From the NCBI GenBank assembly GCA_903772945.1, contig CAICTM010000129.1, positions 1 through 64,000 of the forward strand: 64,000 bases of DNA. The letters are read 5' to 3'. This document shows, one piece after another, positions 30,680-41,619 of the stretch. The first letter of the stretch is position 1. Every line of letters begins with the position of its first letter. The notes under the pieces were generated by a model. That model worked only from the letters and a program-made list of their open reading frames with translations. It was not told the origin of the DNA and made no database searches. The position numbers and the translations under genes were made by a program. Source of the DNA: Seminavis robusta. Lineage: Eukaryota; Bacillariophyta; Bacillariophyceae; Naviculales; Naviculaceae.

Positions 30680-33600
30680 CTAGTGGTTGGTGCGCACAAA
30701 CGTCACGTCCTGGTGATCCTGTACTTTGCATGCCTGGCACACAGCCGATGTGCAGCTATGGACGTCTATGTGGGCGGGACATCCAGACACGAGGGACTCG
30801 TCGTCTCTGTGGACAAAGTGCCAGTCGAAGCCAAGATCGCTCAAGCTCTTGCGTTGCGTTGGACCAAGCTGGTGTTGATTGGCCTTGCTGTGCAAATTGA
30901 TGCACCAGGAACCTAGTCCAACTCCATTGCGATCTTCAAATGTTCGCGGAACATTCGTATGACCCTGTTCCGCCTTGAAGTCTGAAAGGGCCTGGATGTG
31001 TTTTTCCCACACAAGCGTTTCCGCCTCGCTGTCGGCGTTGAGTGGCGTGTCCCAGTCAAATTCAAGGGCTGCGAGTCGATCGCGGTTGGCGTAAGGCAGC
31101 TCATCCTGTTCGGCCCGATTACGCTGATTGGCAATCCAAGCACCTAGTTCGAGACCATTGCTAGTTTTGTAATTGATGGGGACCTTGCAATCCCTGTGGA
31201 TCTCCTTGTATGCTTCAAGAGCATCACAGTAGGTCTCCCACCGACCGTATCCACAGCCACCAAAGAGTCCGTATCCGTCGCCACGAGGGGTCTGCCAGTC
31301 AAAGCCAAGTGCATTGAGCTGGTCTCTCTTGTCAGGGGGTAGCTCGTTTTGAGCTGCTACATCGCGAACATTTGCAACCCATTCGCCCAGTGGAAGCCCG
31401 TTTTCGTCTTGATATTCCAGAGGCACAAGACAGTCTCCGGTACCATCCCTGTACTTGGCAAGAGCGGCCACATAGGAATCCCAGTCTTCGATAACGTCGT
31501 CCAAAGTGGGGCCACTTCTGTATTTGTCATCGTCCGGTTGAAGATCCCAAACAAAGCCGAGCGCTGAAAGCTCATCTTTCTTGTCTTCTGGCATTTGACC
31601 AGTAGCATGCCGCACGCGCTGGTATGACACCCACTCACCCAACATGCGACCATTTGCATCCTTGTATGATCGAGGAACAAGGGTGTCACCATGCTCCGCC
31701 TTGTAATCCTTGAGTGCTTGCACATAATCGCCCCACTCATCATCACTGAACGGTGCAACGTTTGTAGCAGCTTCAACCCCCGCGATCGCTAATTTGGATC
31801 CCTTCCTACTGCTAAAGAGGCGTTGGAGAAGACTGCTTCGCCTTTGTGGAGGGGAGACCTTCCTGCTAGAATCTAGCTCATCAGCAAAACCATCATCAAA
31901 TCCAGTCAGACTGTGAATCTGCCAGTCAAAGCCAAGGGCATCAAGTTTGGATCTTTGTTCTTCTGAAAGTGATGGGCCAATGAGTCTCTGGTGGTGTACC
32001 CATTTGCCCAATGGACGACCTTGTTTATCCTTGTAGTCATAGGGCACTAAGCAGTCACCATGCTTCTTCTTGTAGCCTCTTAGAGACTCAAGATAGTCCT
32101 CCCATTGCTCTGGGCTGCTGAAATCACCATCTTGTAGCTGCCAGATAAAGCCAAGCTGAGACAACTCAATCACTTTCTCAGGTGAGAGTTCATTGGTCCG
32201 CCACTTATAACGCTGCAGAGCACACCAGATGCCCAATGGAAGGCCTGTCTTGGGGTCCATATAGCTGAATGGTACGTTGCAGTCACCCTGATCGGCCCTG
32301 TACTCAACAAGGGCTTGCACGTATCTCTTCCATTGATTCTCATCCTCGATGTCACCAAGGACTGAATCCATTGCACCTTCAGGCAAGCTCCAAACAAAGC
32401 CAATATCCGATAGCTCTTTTATCTTCTCTTGAGAAAGTGCATTGAACTTCCTTTTGTAGCGCTGCAGAGTACACCATGAGCCAAGAGGTAAGCCATTGTT
32501 TGGGTCCACGTAATTGGATGGCACATTGCAGTCACCACATTCATCTTTATAATTGCGCAATGCCTGCACATAGTCTGCCCACTGGGAATCTTGCTCAAAG
32601 TCTTCTTCGGCCCCAGGATTGAATCTCTCATTTGCTTCATTTCCAAGCTTCTTGGATCCTTTCCTGCTGCTGAAGAGGCGCTTCAGGAGGCTGCCTCTCC
32701 TTTTTGGAGGGGAGACCTTACCGCTGGAATCAGGTTCATCTGCAAATCCTTTCTCAAAATCAGCGCCGCTGTGGACCTGCCATGCAAAGCCAAGGGCATC
32801 AAGCTTGGATCGTTGCTCTTCTGAAAGCGAAGGGCCAATGAGTCTCTGGTGGTGTACCCATTTGCCCAATGGACGGCCTTGTTTGTCCTTGTAGCCATAT
32901 GGAACCAAACAATTCCCATACTTCGCCTTGTAGTCACTGAGTGAGTTCAGATAGCTCTCCCATTGCTCTGGGCTGCTGAAATCTCCATCTTGTAACTGCC
33001 AGATAAAGCCTAGCTGAGATAACTCAATTGCTTTCTCAGGGGAGAGTTCATTGGTCCGCCACTTGTAACGTTGCAACGCACACCAGATGCCCAGTGGAAG
33101 GCCCGTCTTGGGGTCCATGTAGCCAAATGGAACATTACAGTCACCATACTCTGCTTGGTATTCCTCAAGTGCCTTCACATAGTGCTTCCAGGAGGATTCA
33201 TCTTCAAATTCACCAAATGCCCCAGTGACTTCTTGGGAGCTCCAGACAAAACCAAGCTCAGACAACTCATCCACTTGGTCTTGGGAAAGAGCATTGACTT
33301 GCCATTTGTACCTCTGGAGGGCACACCAAGCCCCCAATGGAAGGCCATCCTTAGGGTCAATGTAGCAGAATGGCACATTGCAGTCTCCATGGGCAGCTTT
33401 GTAGTCAACCAGGGCCTGTACAAAGGTCCCCCATTCATTGTCATCTTCGAAGTCTTCCATTGGGCCTAGGCCATCAACCTCCCTAAGCTGCCAAACAAAG
33501 CCAAGCTGTGCCAAATCAGCAATTTTCTGGTGTGGCAATTCATTGGATCTCCTCTTGTAGCACTGCAGGGCACACCATGCGCCCAATGGTAGGCCACTCT

Positions 33601-36163
33601 TTGGATCAATGTAGCTGAATGGCACATAGCAGTGTCCATGCTCTGCTTTGTAGTCAGCAAGGGCTTGCACATATGAGTTCCACTGAATATCATCCTCATC
33701 ATCAATAAATAGTTTGTCATCTTCTTGTAGCTCCCATACAAAACCAAGGTCAGTCAACTCTGCAACCTTGTTTTGAGAGAGTTGATTGGCCTGCTTCTTG
33801 TATCGCTGCAGGGAACACCATACACCCAAGGGAAGGCCACTACTGGGGTCTACGTAATCAAATGGCACAAGACAGTTACCATTCTTCTCCTTGTATCCAA
33901 TAAGAGAACTCACGTAGGCCTTCCACTGTACTTCATCCTCCAAGACTTCAAGCTCCGGAGGAGGGACGCCAGACTCGGCGCCCACTGACTTGCTGTTTCC
34001 GTTGGAATAATGGTAGTTTTCGCCAAGGCTTGGGAGTCCAACCTCAAATCCTTGATCTTCTGAGTCGTATCCTCTGTCTCCTTCTTGGATAGTTGGCAGT
34101 GAAAAGGCTTGTTCAATGTCATTATCTTCCATCAACTTTTTGGTGTCATCATGGTCTGGATCATCTGCGAGACGGTCGCGTCGGTTTCGCATTGCACGGA
34201 AGCAAAAGAAACAAACAAACAAGAGCAGCACAAAACACAGCAGAGCAAGTCCCACTATCGTCAAAGTGCTGGGGCCGGGATCTTCGGGTTCTACGATCTC
34301 GCTTTCTGCGGCTGCAATGACAGGGTTGCTTCTATCATCGTTCACCGCGTCATCCACAGTGTCATCCACAGTGTCGTCCGCGGTATCTTTCGTGGTATCA
34401 TCCACTGTGCCACCCACTCCGTCGTCAACAGAACTGCCATCATCTGTTACGGTGTCTCCATGAGTATGCGTGTGATCTCCATGAGCGTGAGTATGGCCGT
34501 CATCTCCATTAATCTGGGCGTCGTCTGTGATGAAAGTACCACTGCCATGGTCAGCTTCGTCATCTGTGGCTCCATCGGCGTCATCTGTGGCTCCATCGTC
34601 GTCATCTGTAATAAAAGTGCCATGGCCGTGATCAGTGCCGTGCTCATGGCCATTATCGTGGCTGTGATCGTGGCCACCAGTGTAATAGTCGTCTGCGTAT
34701 GAAGGAGGGTCATCTCCGTATCCACCAGAGTAAAAGTCATCAATTGGGACAGCGGGGCCAGTAGTGACGAAGTCGGCTCCGCCAGAGTAGTCATCTCCAT
34801 AGCCACCAGAGTAATAGTCATCAGTCGGGCCAACGGGGCCAGTAGAGACGTAGTCATCATAGTAGTAGTCATCTCCATAACCATAGTAGTCGTCATAGTA
34901 GTAGCCACCCTTAGATCCTTTGGATCCCTTGCTACCCCAGTATCCACCTTTGGAGCCCTTGCTGCCTTTGGAGCCTTTCGACCCCTTGCTTCCATATCCA
35001 CAATTGCCTCCCTTAGAACCCTTGGAGCCTGGTGGACATGGAATGGGGTGGTCATGATCTGGGATTTCAACCTCGTGTTCATGAGGGACCAAGTCATCAT
35101 GGGTGTGGGGACAGGGAGGTTCACCAGGGATTCCACAGGGGCATGGTGGTTCACCATAGGTACCACATGGGTGTGGTTCAGGGCATCGTGGCCCACCATA
35201 GGTGCCACAGGGGCATGGGGGACCACCAGGAGTTCCACAAGGACAGGGGGGTCCACCAGGTGTTCCACAGGGACACGGGGCCCCCCCAGGAGTTCCACAG
35301 GGACATGGAGGCCCTCCAGGAGCTCCGCAGGGAATAGGGAAAACGATGGGACCGCCCTTGCTCTTACTCTTACTTTTGCTTCCCTTGCTCTTTGAGCCCT
35401 TGCTCTTACTGCCCTTGCTGTAGTAGTCATCATAGTAGTAGTCGTTACCTCCTTCACAGTAGAGGAAGCCACCAAGCACACTGCATCCGTTTCCATAGTA
35501 TCCAGGAGGGCCACCATAGCTTGGACCACTGTAGTAGCCTCCTCCGTTGTAGTCGTCTCCATAAGGACCACCGTAGCCTCCGCCGTAGCCTCCGCCATAG
35601 CCTCCGCCATAGCCTCCACCATAGCCTCCACCATAGCCTCCGCCGTAGCCTCCGCCATAGATTCCTCCACCATTGTAGTCATCTCCATAGCTGCTGCTGC
35701 CTCCCATGTAATCATCTCCATAAGAGCCTCCGTATCCAGCTACGGGAACTGGGAGAGGACTCCAGTTGCCTCCACTATAATAGCTTCCCTTGCTTTTGCT
35801 GTTTTTGCTTCCTTTGCTGTAGTAGTCATCATAGTAGTAGTCATTGCCATAGTGGTAGCCATTGTACAGTGGTAACGGCACAATTGGTGGTGCTGGTTGG
35901 TAGGCGTAGTCGTAGCCGTAGCCGTAGTCGTTGTCATATACCTCGTAGGCAAAGTGGGTTCTCCCTGTTTCAGGATTCGTACCGAGGTGGTGGTAGCTCT
36001 CGACACCGTGGCCTTGATGGAGCTGTCGTTGCCGGATGTCCTTGGCGTTACCAGTGCCCTCCGGTTTGCGGACACGGGGAACCTTAGCGGCTGAAAAGCT
36101 GCCTCCTTCAACAAACACAATCACACAGAGAAACGCCACGAACGCAAGGAGTGGCTTGATCAT
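30680..36163 (-). CDS. Type I membrane protein: GY/SK-rich outer region, twelve HA repeats inside
   Basis: One uninterrupted frame of 1827 residues. The ATG at 36163 opens a signal peptide (about 1-21, ending VEGGSFSA). The outer region has GGGYGGGY repeats (about 168-201), lysine-serine repeats SKGSKSKGSKSK (about 248-273), CGTPGGPPCPC repeats (about 274-344), a second SKGSKGSKGS run (about 374-419), YYDDYY patches and a His/Asp-rich part (about 491-574). A single span, STLTIVGLALLCFVLLLFVC, lies near 631-655, followed by basic FRAMRNRRDR as a stop-transfer. From about 741 on come twelve helicase-associated (HA) repeats, each W-x-x-Y-V-x-A-L-x-x-Y-K, G-x-C-x-VP, G-LPLG-x-W and LGF-x-W. HA domains are normally found in helicases and thought to bind nucleic acid; a membrane setting is unusual. 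A silica or cell-wall role of the outer part is inferred from composition. Confidence 0.8.
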   Translation of the reverse strand: MIKPLLAFVAFLCVIVFVEGGSFSAAKVPRVRKPEGTGNAKDIRQRQLHQGHGVESYHHLGTNPETGRTHFAYEVYDNDYGYGYDYAYQPAPPIVPLPLYNGYHYGNDYYYDDYYSKGSKNSKSKGSYYSGGNWSPLPVPVAGYGGSYGDDYMGGSSSYGDDYNGGGIYGGGYGGGYGGGYGGGYGGGYGGGYGGGYGGPYGDDYNGGGYYSGPSYGGPPGYYGNGCSVLGGFLYCEGGNDYYYDDYYSKGSKSKGSKSKGSKSKSKSKGGPIVFPIPCGAPGGPPCPCGTPGGAPCPCGTPGGPPCPCGTPGGPPCPCGTYGGPRCPEPHPCGTYGEPPCPCGIPGEPPCPHTHDDLVPHEHEVEIPDHDHPIPCPPGSKGSKGGNCGYGSKGSKGSKGSKGSKGGYWGSKGSKGSKGGYYYDDYYGYGDDYYYDDYVSTGPVGPTDDYYSGGYGDDYSGGADFVTTGPAVPIDDFYSGGYGDDPPSYADDYYTGGHDHSHDNGHEHGTDHGHGTFITDDDDGATDDADGATDDEADHGSGTFITDDAQINGDDGHTHAHGDHTHTHGDTVTDDGSSVDDGVGGTVDDTTKDTADDTVDDTVDDAVNDDRSNPVIAAAESEIVEPEDPGPSTLTIVGLALLCFVLLLFVCFFCFRAMRNRRDRLADDPDHDDTKKLMEDNDIEQAFSLPTIQEGDRGYDSEDQGFEVGLPSLGENYHYSNGNSKSVGAESGVPPPELEVLEDEVQWKAYVSSLIGYKEKNGNCLVPFDYVDPSSGLPLGVWCSLQRYKKQANQLSQNKVAELTDLGFVWELQEDDKLFIDDEDDIQWNSYVQALADYKAEHGHCYVPFSYIDPKSGLPLGAWCALQCYKRRSNELPHQKIADLAQLGFVWQLREVDGLGPMEDFEDDNEWGTFVQALVDYKAAHGDCNVPFCYIDPKDGLPLGAWCALQRYKWQVNALSQDQVDELSELGFVWSSQEVTGAFGEFEDESSWKHYVKALEEYQAEYGDCNVPFGYMDPKTGLPLGIWCALQRYKWRTNELSPEKAIELSQLGFIWQLQDGDFSSPEQWESYLNSLSDYKAKYGNCLVPYGYKDKQGRPLGKWVHHQRLIGPSLSEEQRSKLDALGFAWQVHSGADFEKGFADEPDSSGKVSPPKRRGSLLKRLFSSRKGSKKLGNEANERFNPGAEEDFEQDSQWADYVQALRNYKDECGDCNVPSNYVDPNNGLPLGSWCTLQRYKRKFNALSQEKIKELSDIGFVWSLPEGAMDSVLGDIEDENQWKRYVQALVEYRADQGDCNVPFSYMDPKTGLPLGIWCALQRYKWRTNELSPEKVIELSQLGFIWQLQDGDFSSPEQWEDYLESLRGYKKKHGDCLVPYDYKDKQGRPLGKWVHHQRLIGPSLSEEQRSKLDALGFDWQIHSLTGFDDGFADELDSSRKVSPPQRRSSLLQRLFSSRKGSKLAIAGVEAATNVAPFSDDEWGDYVQALKDYKAEHGDTLVPRSYKDANGRMLGEWVSYQRVRHATGQMPEDKKDELSALGFVWDLQPDDDKYRSGPTLDDVIEDWDSYVAALAKYRDGTGDCLVPLEYQDENGLPLGEWVANVRDVAAQNELPPDKRDQLNALGFDWQTPRGDGYGLFGGCGYGRWETYCDALEAYKEIHRDCKVPINYKTSNGLELGAWIANQRNRAEQDELPYANRDRLAALEFDWDTPLNADSEAETLVWEKHIQALSDFKAEQGHTNVPRTFEDRNGVGLGSWCINLHSKANQHQLGPTQRKSLSDLGFDWHFVHRDDESLVSGCPAHIDVHSCTSAVCQACKVQDHQDVTFVRTNH
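31775..33220 (-). repeat. Internal segmental duplication of HA repeats plus linker
   Basis: HA repeats 4 and 5 with the following linker (about 32640-33220) are nearly the same as repeats 7 and 8 with their linker (about 31775-32335). Both linkers carry FADE-x-DSS, KVSPP-x-RR and RLFSSRKGSK. Repeats 4 and 7 share LPLGIWCALQRYKWRTNELS exactly, and 5 and 8 share GRPLGKWVHHQRLIGPSLSE. Repeat 6 lies between. Confidence 0.75.
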
Positions 36164-37123
36164 GGGCTTGTCTTGTTGGGTAGTTTCGTAGCTAGCCAAG
36201 TATCGATGCTACCGATAAAGCTAGAAATGAATGCTGAGGTCACTGCTGGTCGTGACAGCGGTGGCGAGAGATCGTTGGCTTTTGCTGCAAAGATAGTGAA
36301 TTTTTCGCTGGTCAGTGCTGGCCGATGCAGTTTTGAGGCAACAGCTTCGCCAGTGCCAACAAAGATGCCCAGCAACGAGTGAACGGAAGACCGAAGCATG
36401 TGCATGTTGGACAAAGTTGTTGAGGTGTTGTTACCGTGGACTATGGGTGGGAGTTGAGGTCTTGCCGATCTGGCCACAATTGTGTGGGATGGTGGCCTAA
36501 ATTGGCTTGAAATCGAGGTGTGGCTGGCCTGCGCCTCGAGTTTGGTTCCGGAGCAGTACCTGGTACCGGTACCGGTACGGTACTCAGCGTCTTAATAACT
36601 GATATCTCATAAATCGCTTGACTCCCGGCGATGGTTTGAATGAGAGGAACAATCGGGTCCGGTTCTTGTGTCTGTATTGCCAGTGTTTTGCTGCCGCAAC
36701 CATTCGTTATTGAACAATTCGATGTTGTGTGAACTGTTCAGGAACTGGAAGAGCTCGCAACGACGTAACTGGCTGTTCAACTAACAATGAAACTGACGGT
36801 ACAGACAACCGACCAAAGATGCTGCCAACAACAAATGTCGAGTTCATGAGGGGAGGGTATCTGGTTGGATGGGGTACGTATTCGTTCAACTTGTCTTCCT
36901 CTTCCTACAAATTAACTAATTAAATCAAAAACCATTGCTGTATTTGTCTCGTGGAATATTCCACATGCAACTGCATCCATCGTCGCATACCTTGCATACA
37001 TTTGATCCGTCTCTTCCTTTCGTCGTCAAACAGCCATACATTGTCCACCCAGACAAATCACCTATTCAATTGATCGACTGCTTGATTGATTGATTGCACT
37101 TTTGGTGGCAGCCAGTCTCCACT
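36164..37123. other. Intergenic stretch, no gene seen
   Basis: The upstream region of the HA-repeat gene, with a GGTACCGGTACCGGTACCGG run at about 36560-36583 and no supported ORF. Confidence 0.45.
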
Positions 37124-37939
37124 TTAGAAAGACAATTTTGCCCTTCGCCTCCTGGCTCTCAAATTGGAGTTGTTGATTGCTGTTTCTTTCAATGCTCGTG
37201 CTTCAAGTTGCAAGAGTATCTTGCCATCACCTCCACTCTTGACACTTTGAGTGACCATTCGAGCCAGATCCCACATACCTCCATCACGATCCAAACCGCG
37301 GTCCATACCACCTCCACCAACCGCTTCTGTCATGGCTGCCACCTCCTTCATGGTTTCTTCGTCCATAAAGGGCATATCGAATCCAGTTTCTTGTTTGAAC
37401 CATTCGTCCATCCTGTCGTGTTCATTGTCAGCCACAACATAGTCAGGCAATTCTTCCACAAGGCAAATGCCACCACTTTCAGGGTCTTCAGCCAATGCCT
37501 CAAAAGCTTGACGAGGTTAGATGAATATCTCACGGGACTTTTCTTGCTCTTGTCCCGATTTGGCATCAGTCACATCAGGGTGATGCTGCATGGCCAATGT
37601 CAAAAATATCTTCTTGGCAGTGGCATATGGGGTCTTGCGGCGCACTTTGAGCACCTTGAAAGGATTCACCTTGCGTCGTTTGTTCCGTCGTAAGCTCCGA
37701 TCCGACCCGAAGTAACGGATTTGATGATCATTCGTGCTATAATTATTATTTCTCCAACTGGGGCTGATGTTCAGACCTCTTGGCCCGATAGCGACATCAC
37801 CATTGTTTGGACTGCGACCGCTTTGATGGTCCAACAATTTAGTGGCCAATGGCGCGGAAATTGAAATCAACCTGGACTGGGCTGCAAACCTTGAAGGATT
37901 GGCATGGCGCCTTAGCGCAAACACAAAATGGCGGTTCAT
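37124..37939 (-). pseudogene. J-domain protein, mitochondrial type, with an in-frame stop
   Basis: From an ATG the frame encodes an Arg/Ser-rich presequence-like N-terminus (about 1-85), then a J domain: NPFKVLKV, helix ATAKKIFLTLAMQ, the HPD motif in HHPDVTDA, and EQEKSREIF. A TAA at 37517-37519 stops it, yet the same frame continues directly with RQAFEALAEDPESGG, the expected last J-domain helix, and runs 120 residues to 37124 with a basic end (RARRRRAKLSF). No intron of usual size fits at the break; a 27-36 nt one would be unusually short. So this is a nonsense mutation, a sequence error, or a tiny intron. J proteins recruit Hsp70. Confidence 0.7.
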
Positions 37940-39117
37940 CTCAGAGGAAGATTATTGAAGCTCAGAGTTACTTTGTTGCTTTGCTTTGCTTAGATTTGAA
38001 TTCTTATGTGGAAGGAGCGCAGAAGTCAAAGCACCTTGTGGCGATGGGACCACCAGCAGAACTTGATGGTTGTTGTTTGCTTTTGCGAAGGCGCCAAGCA
38101 TTGGAACGCTCTGGAAGACATCCTGGTGGGATCTTTGGATCGTGGTTGCTTGGATGTCATTGTGGACGCCAGCAAAATACAGCTAGACTTGGTAAATATT
38201 ACTGCTTCTTCAATGCCACAATGAAGTGCGTGATGACGAACTGCAGTCCACCACGAACCTGCCTTGTATCCATCTTACCTGGTACCGGTAGTCGTTCTGC
38301 AGATACCAATTCTTGACCTTCTGCTAACTATGCTGCTGTTCTACCCCATTCCAGGAACGCGGTGGCCATACTCATTTGTTGTCTTTGCTGATGGCCTCCA
38401 TCAGAGGCTCAGGGCAATTGCCAAACGAGTCTCCTTCCTGTTTGCCATCAAGCGGTCCGCCCTTGCTCAGTGGCGTGTGGCTGCATCAATGCCCAGCTCA
38501 GCTTGGCAATTGTTTGGGCCCATCACCTCTGCTTGCATGGCTTTCATGTCCCTGCTGGCATGATGAGTTTCTGCCGCTCCATCTGGGATGCTGATGGTGG
38601 GCTTGCACTCTTCAGCAAATTTGATTCGCTGCTTCTCCCCTCATGAAAGTTCGGATATTGGCACGTGTTCTCTCGTGCCAACATTCATTGCTTTGCATCA
38701 GTGCATGTACTTCTCCTCTTGAAAATGCGGCACGGTGCAATTGGCTGCACCTTGAGCTAACTAGGCAAATATTTGACCTTTCCCCTGATTGTTTTGGTCA
38801 GGTAGCTAGCTTCCTGAGTGGCGGCAAACCTCATCCGTGAATTCCATCTGCTGTGGTGCCAGACTCATTTCTTACTCGAGGGAGCTGGTAGTCTCGCTCC
38901 CAAGCGAAGCATGTGAGTGTATTGCTAAAACCAACGCCACAATCTCTAGCATTGCAACGCAAGCCAAGAACGGTACGAGAACCGAGCCCACATACAATCG
39001 CCCCAGAGATGCCAACAAAAACAGTCCACAGTGTGGCTAGCTCTGGATATTGTAAGTCGGAGGAACTGGTGCCACCCTTGGGGCTAGCTACTAGCTAGTG
39101 CACAGATTGAGTCGAGT
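37940..39117. other. Intergenic stretch, no recognised gene
   Basis: An open plus-strand frame at about 38296-38563 has protein-like composition (ADGLHQRLRAIAKRVSFLF) but no family I recognise; it could be an old gene or element fragment. Confidence 0.4.
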
Positions 39118-40342
39118 CTATATCACCAATAGTGGAGCAGCGAGCGAATCTTCCGCATTCTGGCTGCCTCTTTCCCCCATGGATGACCAAGAACGGCCAC
39201 CAAAGATCGGACTGCTCATCAGGATTTCCCAAAGGGGCCGAGAGGAAGCACCATCAATATGCAAAGAAAATCCCAAGACAGATCCAACCACCAAGAGCAT
39301 CCCGAACAGGAAGGTTGGGGTCAGCCGCGTCCCAAAAAACACGGCCGACAAGAGTGTGGACAAAATCACCGATAGGGAAGTAGCCAATGCCTTGAGGACA
39401 GAGTCGGCATACTGGAAAGAATTATGCAAGCCGATTGTTAGTTTGCGAAAACACCTCAGCGGCTCCTGGCAGAAAATAGCTTACCTTGATCACTGCCGCA
39501 ACCAGAACACCCATCAGTGCATTCAGAATCGTGAGAATCCACACCCAAACAGTGAACCCATGAAAGAATGACTTATTGTTGTCCTCAGAGCCCTCAAACA
39601 TATCTCTTCCAATGGCAACGAGGATGGAGAAAAAGGATAGCTGCATTGTACGCATCCAGAGCGAAGCCGGTGGAAGATTATTCTCTTGGCTTGTTTCAAG
39701 CATCATGGGGCTGGCTTCCTCATCTTCATTGGAGGATTCCTTGACAACCTTTTCAAAGTAGACAGTGGCAAATGACATGGCCAAGCCAGCCAACAAAACA
39801 TTCGCAATGCCATACAGGAACCCATGCCAGTGCCCGTCGGGAGTTCCACTTCTGAACAGTTCTGCAGCAATTGCAAGGGATATCCCAAACACCAGCGTCA
39901 CAAGACAAGTCCACTGCACCGATGTGTATTTGCGCTGGAGCATGACGACCGACAGCAGCGCTGTCATGAGGATTTTGCTTTGAAATGCTACTTGAAATGT
40001 TGGAATGGAGAGGTTGGAGAGACCTGCAAAGATAAGACTGGTTTCGGCAAAATAGAGAAATGCCGGGATTGCCATTTTCTTGGCATCTCGTGGATTTTCA
40101 ATTATATGCTTCTTGATGGATATTTTGAGACCCCAGTAGCTGTGGTGCTCTTCCAAAAGAGCAGCAACGAGAAATTTGAGGCATTCCGTGACGATGATCA
40201 TGTGCCCGATAGAGAAATGATCTCCGTTGGCCACAAACGTCTTGCTAGTAGTTGCCCGTCCCAGTAAAACCACAGCTGCATTGGACACTGCCAGCAGTAC
40301 CAAGAGGAAACAAGCAAACGGAGACACCTTTGTATTGGCCAT
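39118..40342 (-). CDS. Nucleotide-sugar transporter (SLC35A-like)
   Basis: Two exons, 40342-39485 and 39411-39118, with a 73 nt phase-0 intron (GTAAGC...TTTCCAG), give 383 residues. About ten membrane helices are visible, and the SLC35A pattern is clear: FQSKILMTALLSVVMLQRKY for the conserved helix-4/5 region, and AAVIKYADSVLKALATSLSV across the splice junction, matching the KYADNILK-x-x-ATS hallmark. Family members exchange UDP-galactose, UDP-GlcNAc or CMP-sialic acid for the nucleoside monophosphate in Golgi membranes; the substrate cannot be told from sequence. The ATG at 40342 places the first helix at the N-terminus; the upstream frame has no ATG. It may supply sugar donors for secreted glycoproteins. 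Confidence 0.85.
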
Positions 40343-40771
40343 CTTGAAGGTCACACTGCGGGAACAAACAATGAAGTGGATGAGGTGCGATCGCAGCAGC
40401 AAGCTATGTGCCTTGGCAACAAGGTTCACGCAATTCTGTCTTGGAAGCTTCCGAAATGCACGACTCAAAAGGTCTACTGGGTCGCGTGATTTAAACAGCC
40501 TTGCAGGCTTTCGGCAACCAACGAAGACGACCGACCAACATTTGAGGAAGGGGGGGTTTTAGAGGAGGGAAATTATCTACGGAAGCCAGCCGGGGCCAGG
40601 CTTAAGCAAAGAACAGTCGAAATTCAGGACTAGGTTCTGTGGGATCAGGGGCAAGAAATTGAGGACCATTACGGGGGGCAAAGGGTTTGGCTTTGCGGGA
40701 TCCACGGAGACATAAATGGGTAGCTTTCACAAGGGCAATTGAGATACGGGTCTGCATGAAGAACATCATTT

Positions 40772-41397
40772 GAGAGTAGGAAAATTGAGTTTTGGAGGCA
40801 GTAGAGGTCGAGGTTCAATTTATCCTGGTTCTGTTGGAAGCCTCCGTTTATTTCAACATCCCTCGCCTCAGCAAGATGATTCATGCGATTTTGGTAGACA
40901 CGATGAAAGAGCAACCTCGATGCAGTTTTGCCGTTTTCGAAGCGTGTCGATCGGGTCCGTCGCAAAACCCTGCGACGGAGCAGGCAGCACTGGCTCACAT
41001 TCGTGCTTTTCAGGGCGACATGAGTGATGCCTCCTCCTTCATAGCCTGCTTGAGCCCAGCTGTCCTGGAAGAAATCTTGAAGGATCCAGAAGTGACAATG
41101 ATGGATTTAAAGTTGTTCCAGATGCTCACTTCTTGGGAACAAGGGGGCACATCCGACGATGAGGACAACACTCCTCAAGACTATCGCCGTTCGACCGCAA
41201 AAGAACTCGCGGAACATATTAATCTTGAAGGGATCAGTCAATACCATTTGACGAAGACTGTTCAACCCTCTGGCCTGGTTTCGGAGGGAAAGCTGTCGGA
41301 TGTGCGTGAGAAACTAGCAGAGAAGAATCTTGTTGATCTTGACAGATATTTTGCCCGCCTTGAACGGGCGAATTCCAAGTTCGGCTACAAGTGTTGA
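40772..41397 (+). pseudogene. BTB/BACK-like gene lacking its 5' part
   Basis: The open frame from about 40789 runs 202 residues and starts inside a BTB-type domain: VQFILVLLEASVYFNIPRLS looks like the last BTB helices, and a BACK-like helical part follows, with AFQGDMSDASSFIACLSPAVL and LKLFQMLTSWEQGG. There is no ATG at its start, and a stop (TGA at 40786) precedes it. The preceding bases in another frame (ESRKIEF, about 40772-40791) would continue the BTB domain if two bases were removed, so a frameshift is likely. Only 450 bases separate it from the divergent transporter gene, which leaves little room for a missing upstream exon. BTB/BACK proteins usually recruit substrates to Cul3 ubiquitin ligases. 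Confidence 0.5.
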
Positions 41398-41619
41398 GTG
41401 AGAAGAGAGCAATAACAAGTGCTGGTAGCCAACTTTCTTACTGCCCTGCCCTTGCAATTAGACGTCTCCAACAGCCGCGATGAGGTTTGCGGAGTGAGCC
41501 CACTGGCTGGCTTCTAACACCTCTTCACCGTAAGCACGTGCACAAGTCACTAGATTGAATCATTCAACAACTAAACATCTAGAGTATGCATGTTATGTAC
41601 TAAACTTTTGTGAGAAAAA

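Noticed and set aside
34447-35721. 424-residue Met/Thr-rich minus-strand ORF in another frame
   Set aside because: A frame shadow of the repeat-rich outer region of the HA-repeat protein; its composition reflects GAT/TAC codon repeats.
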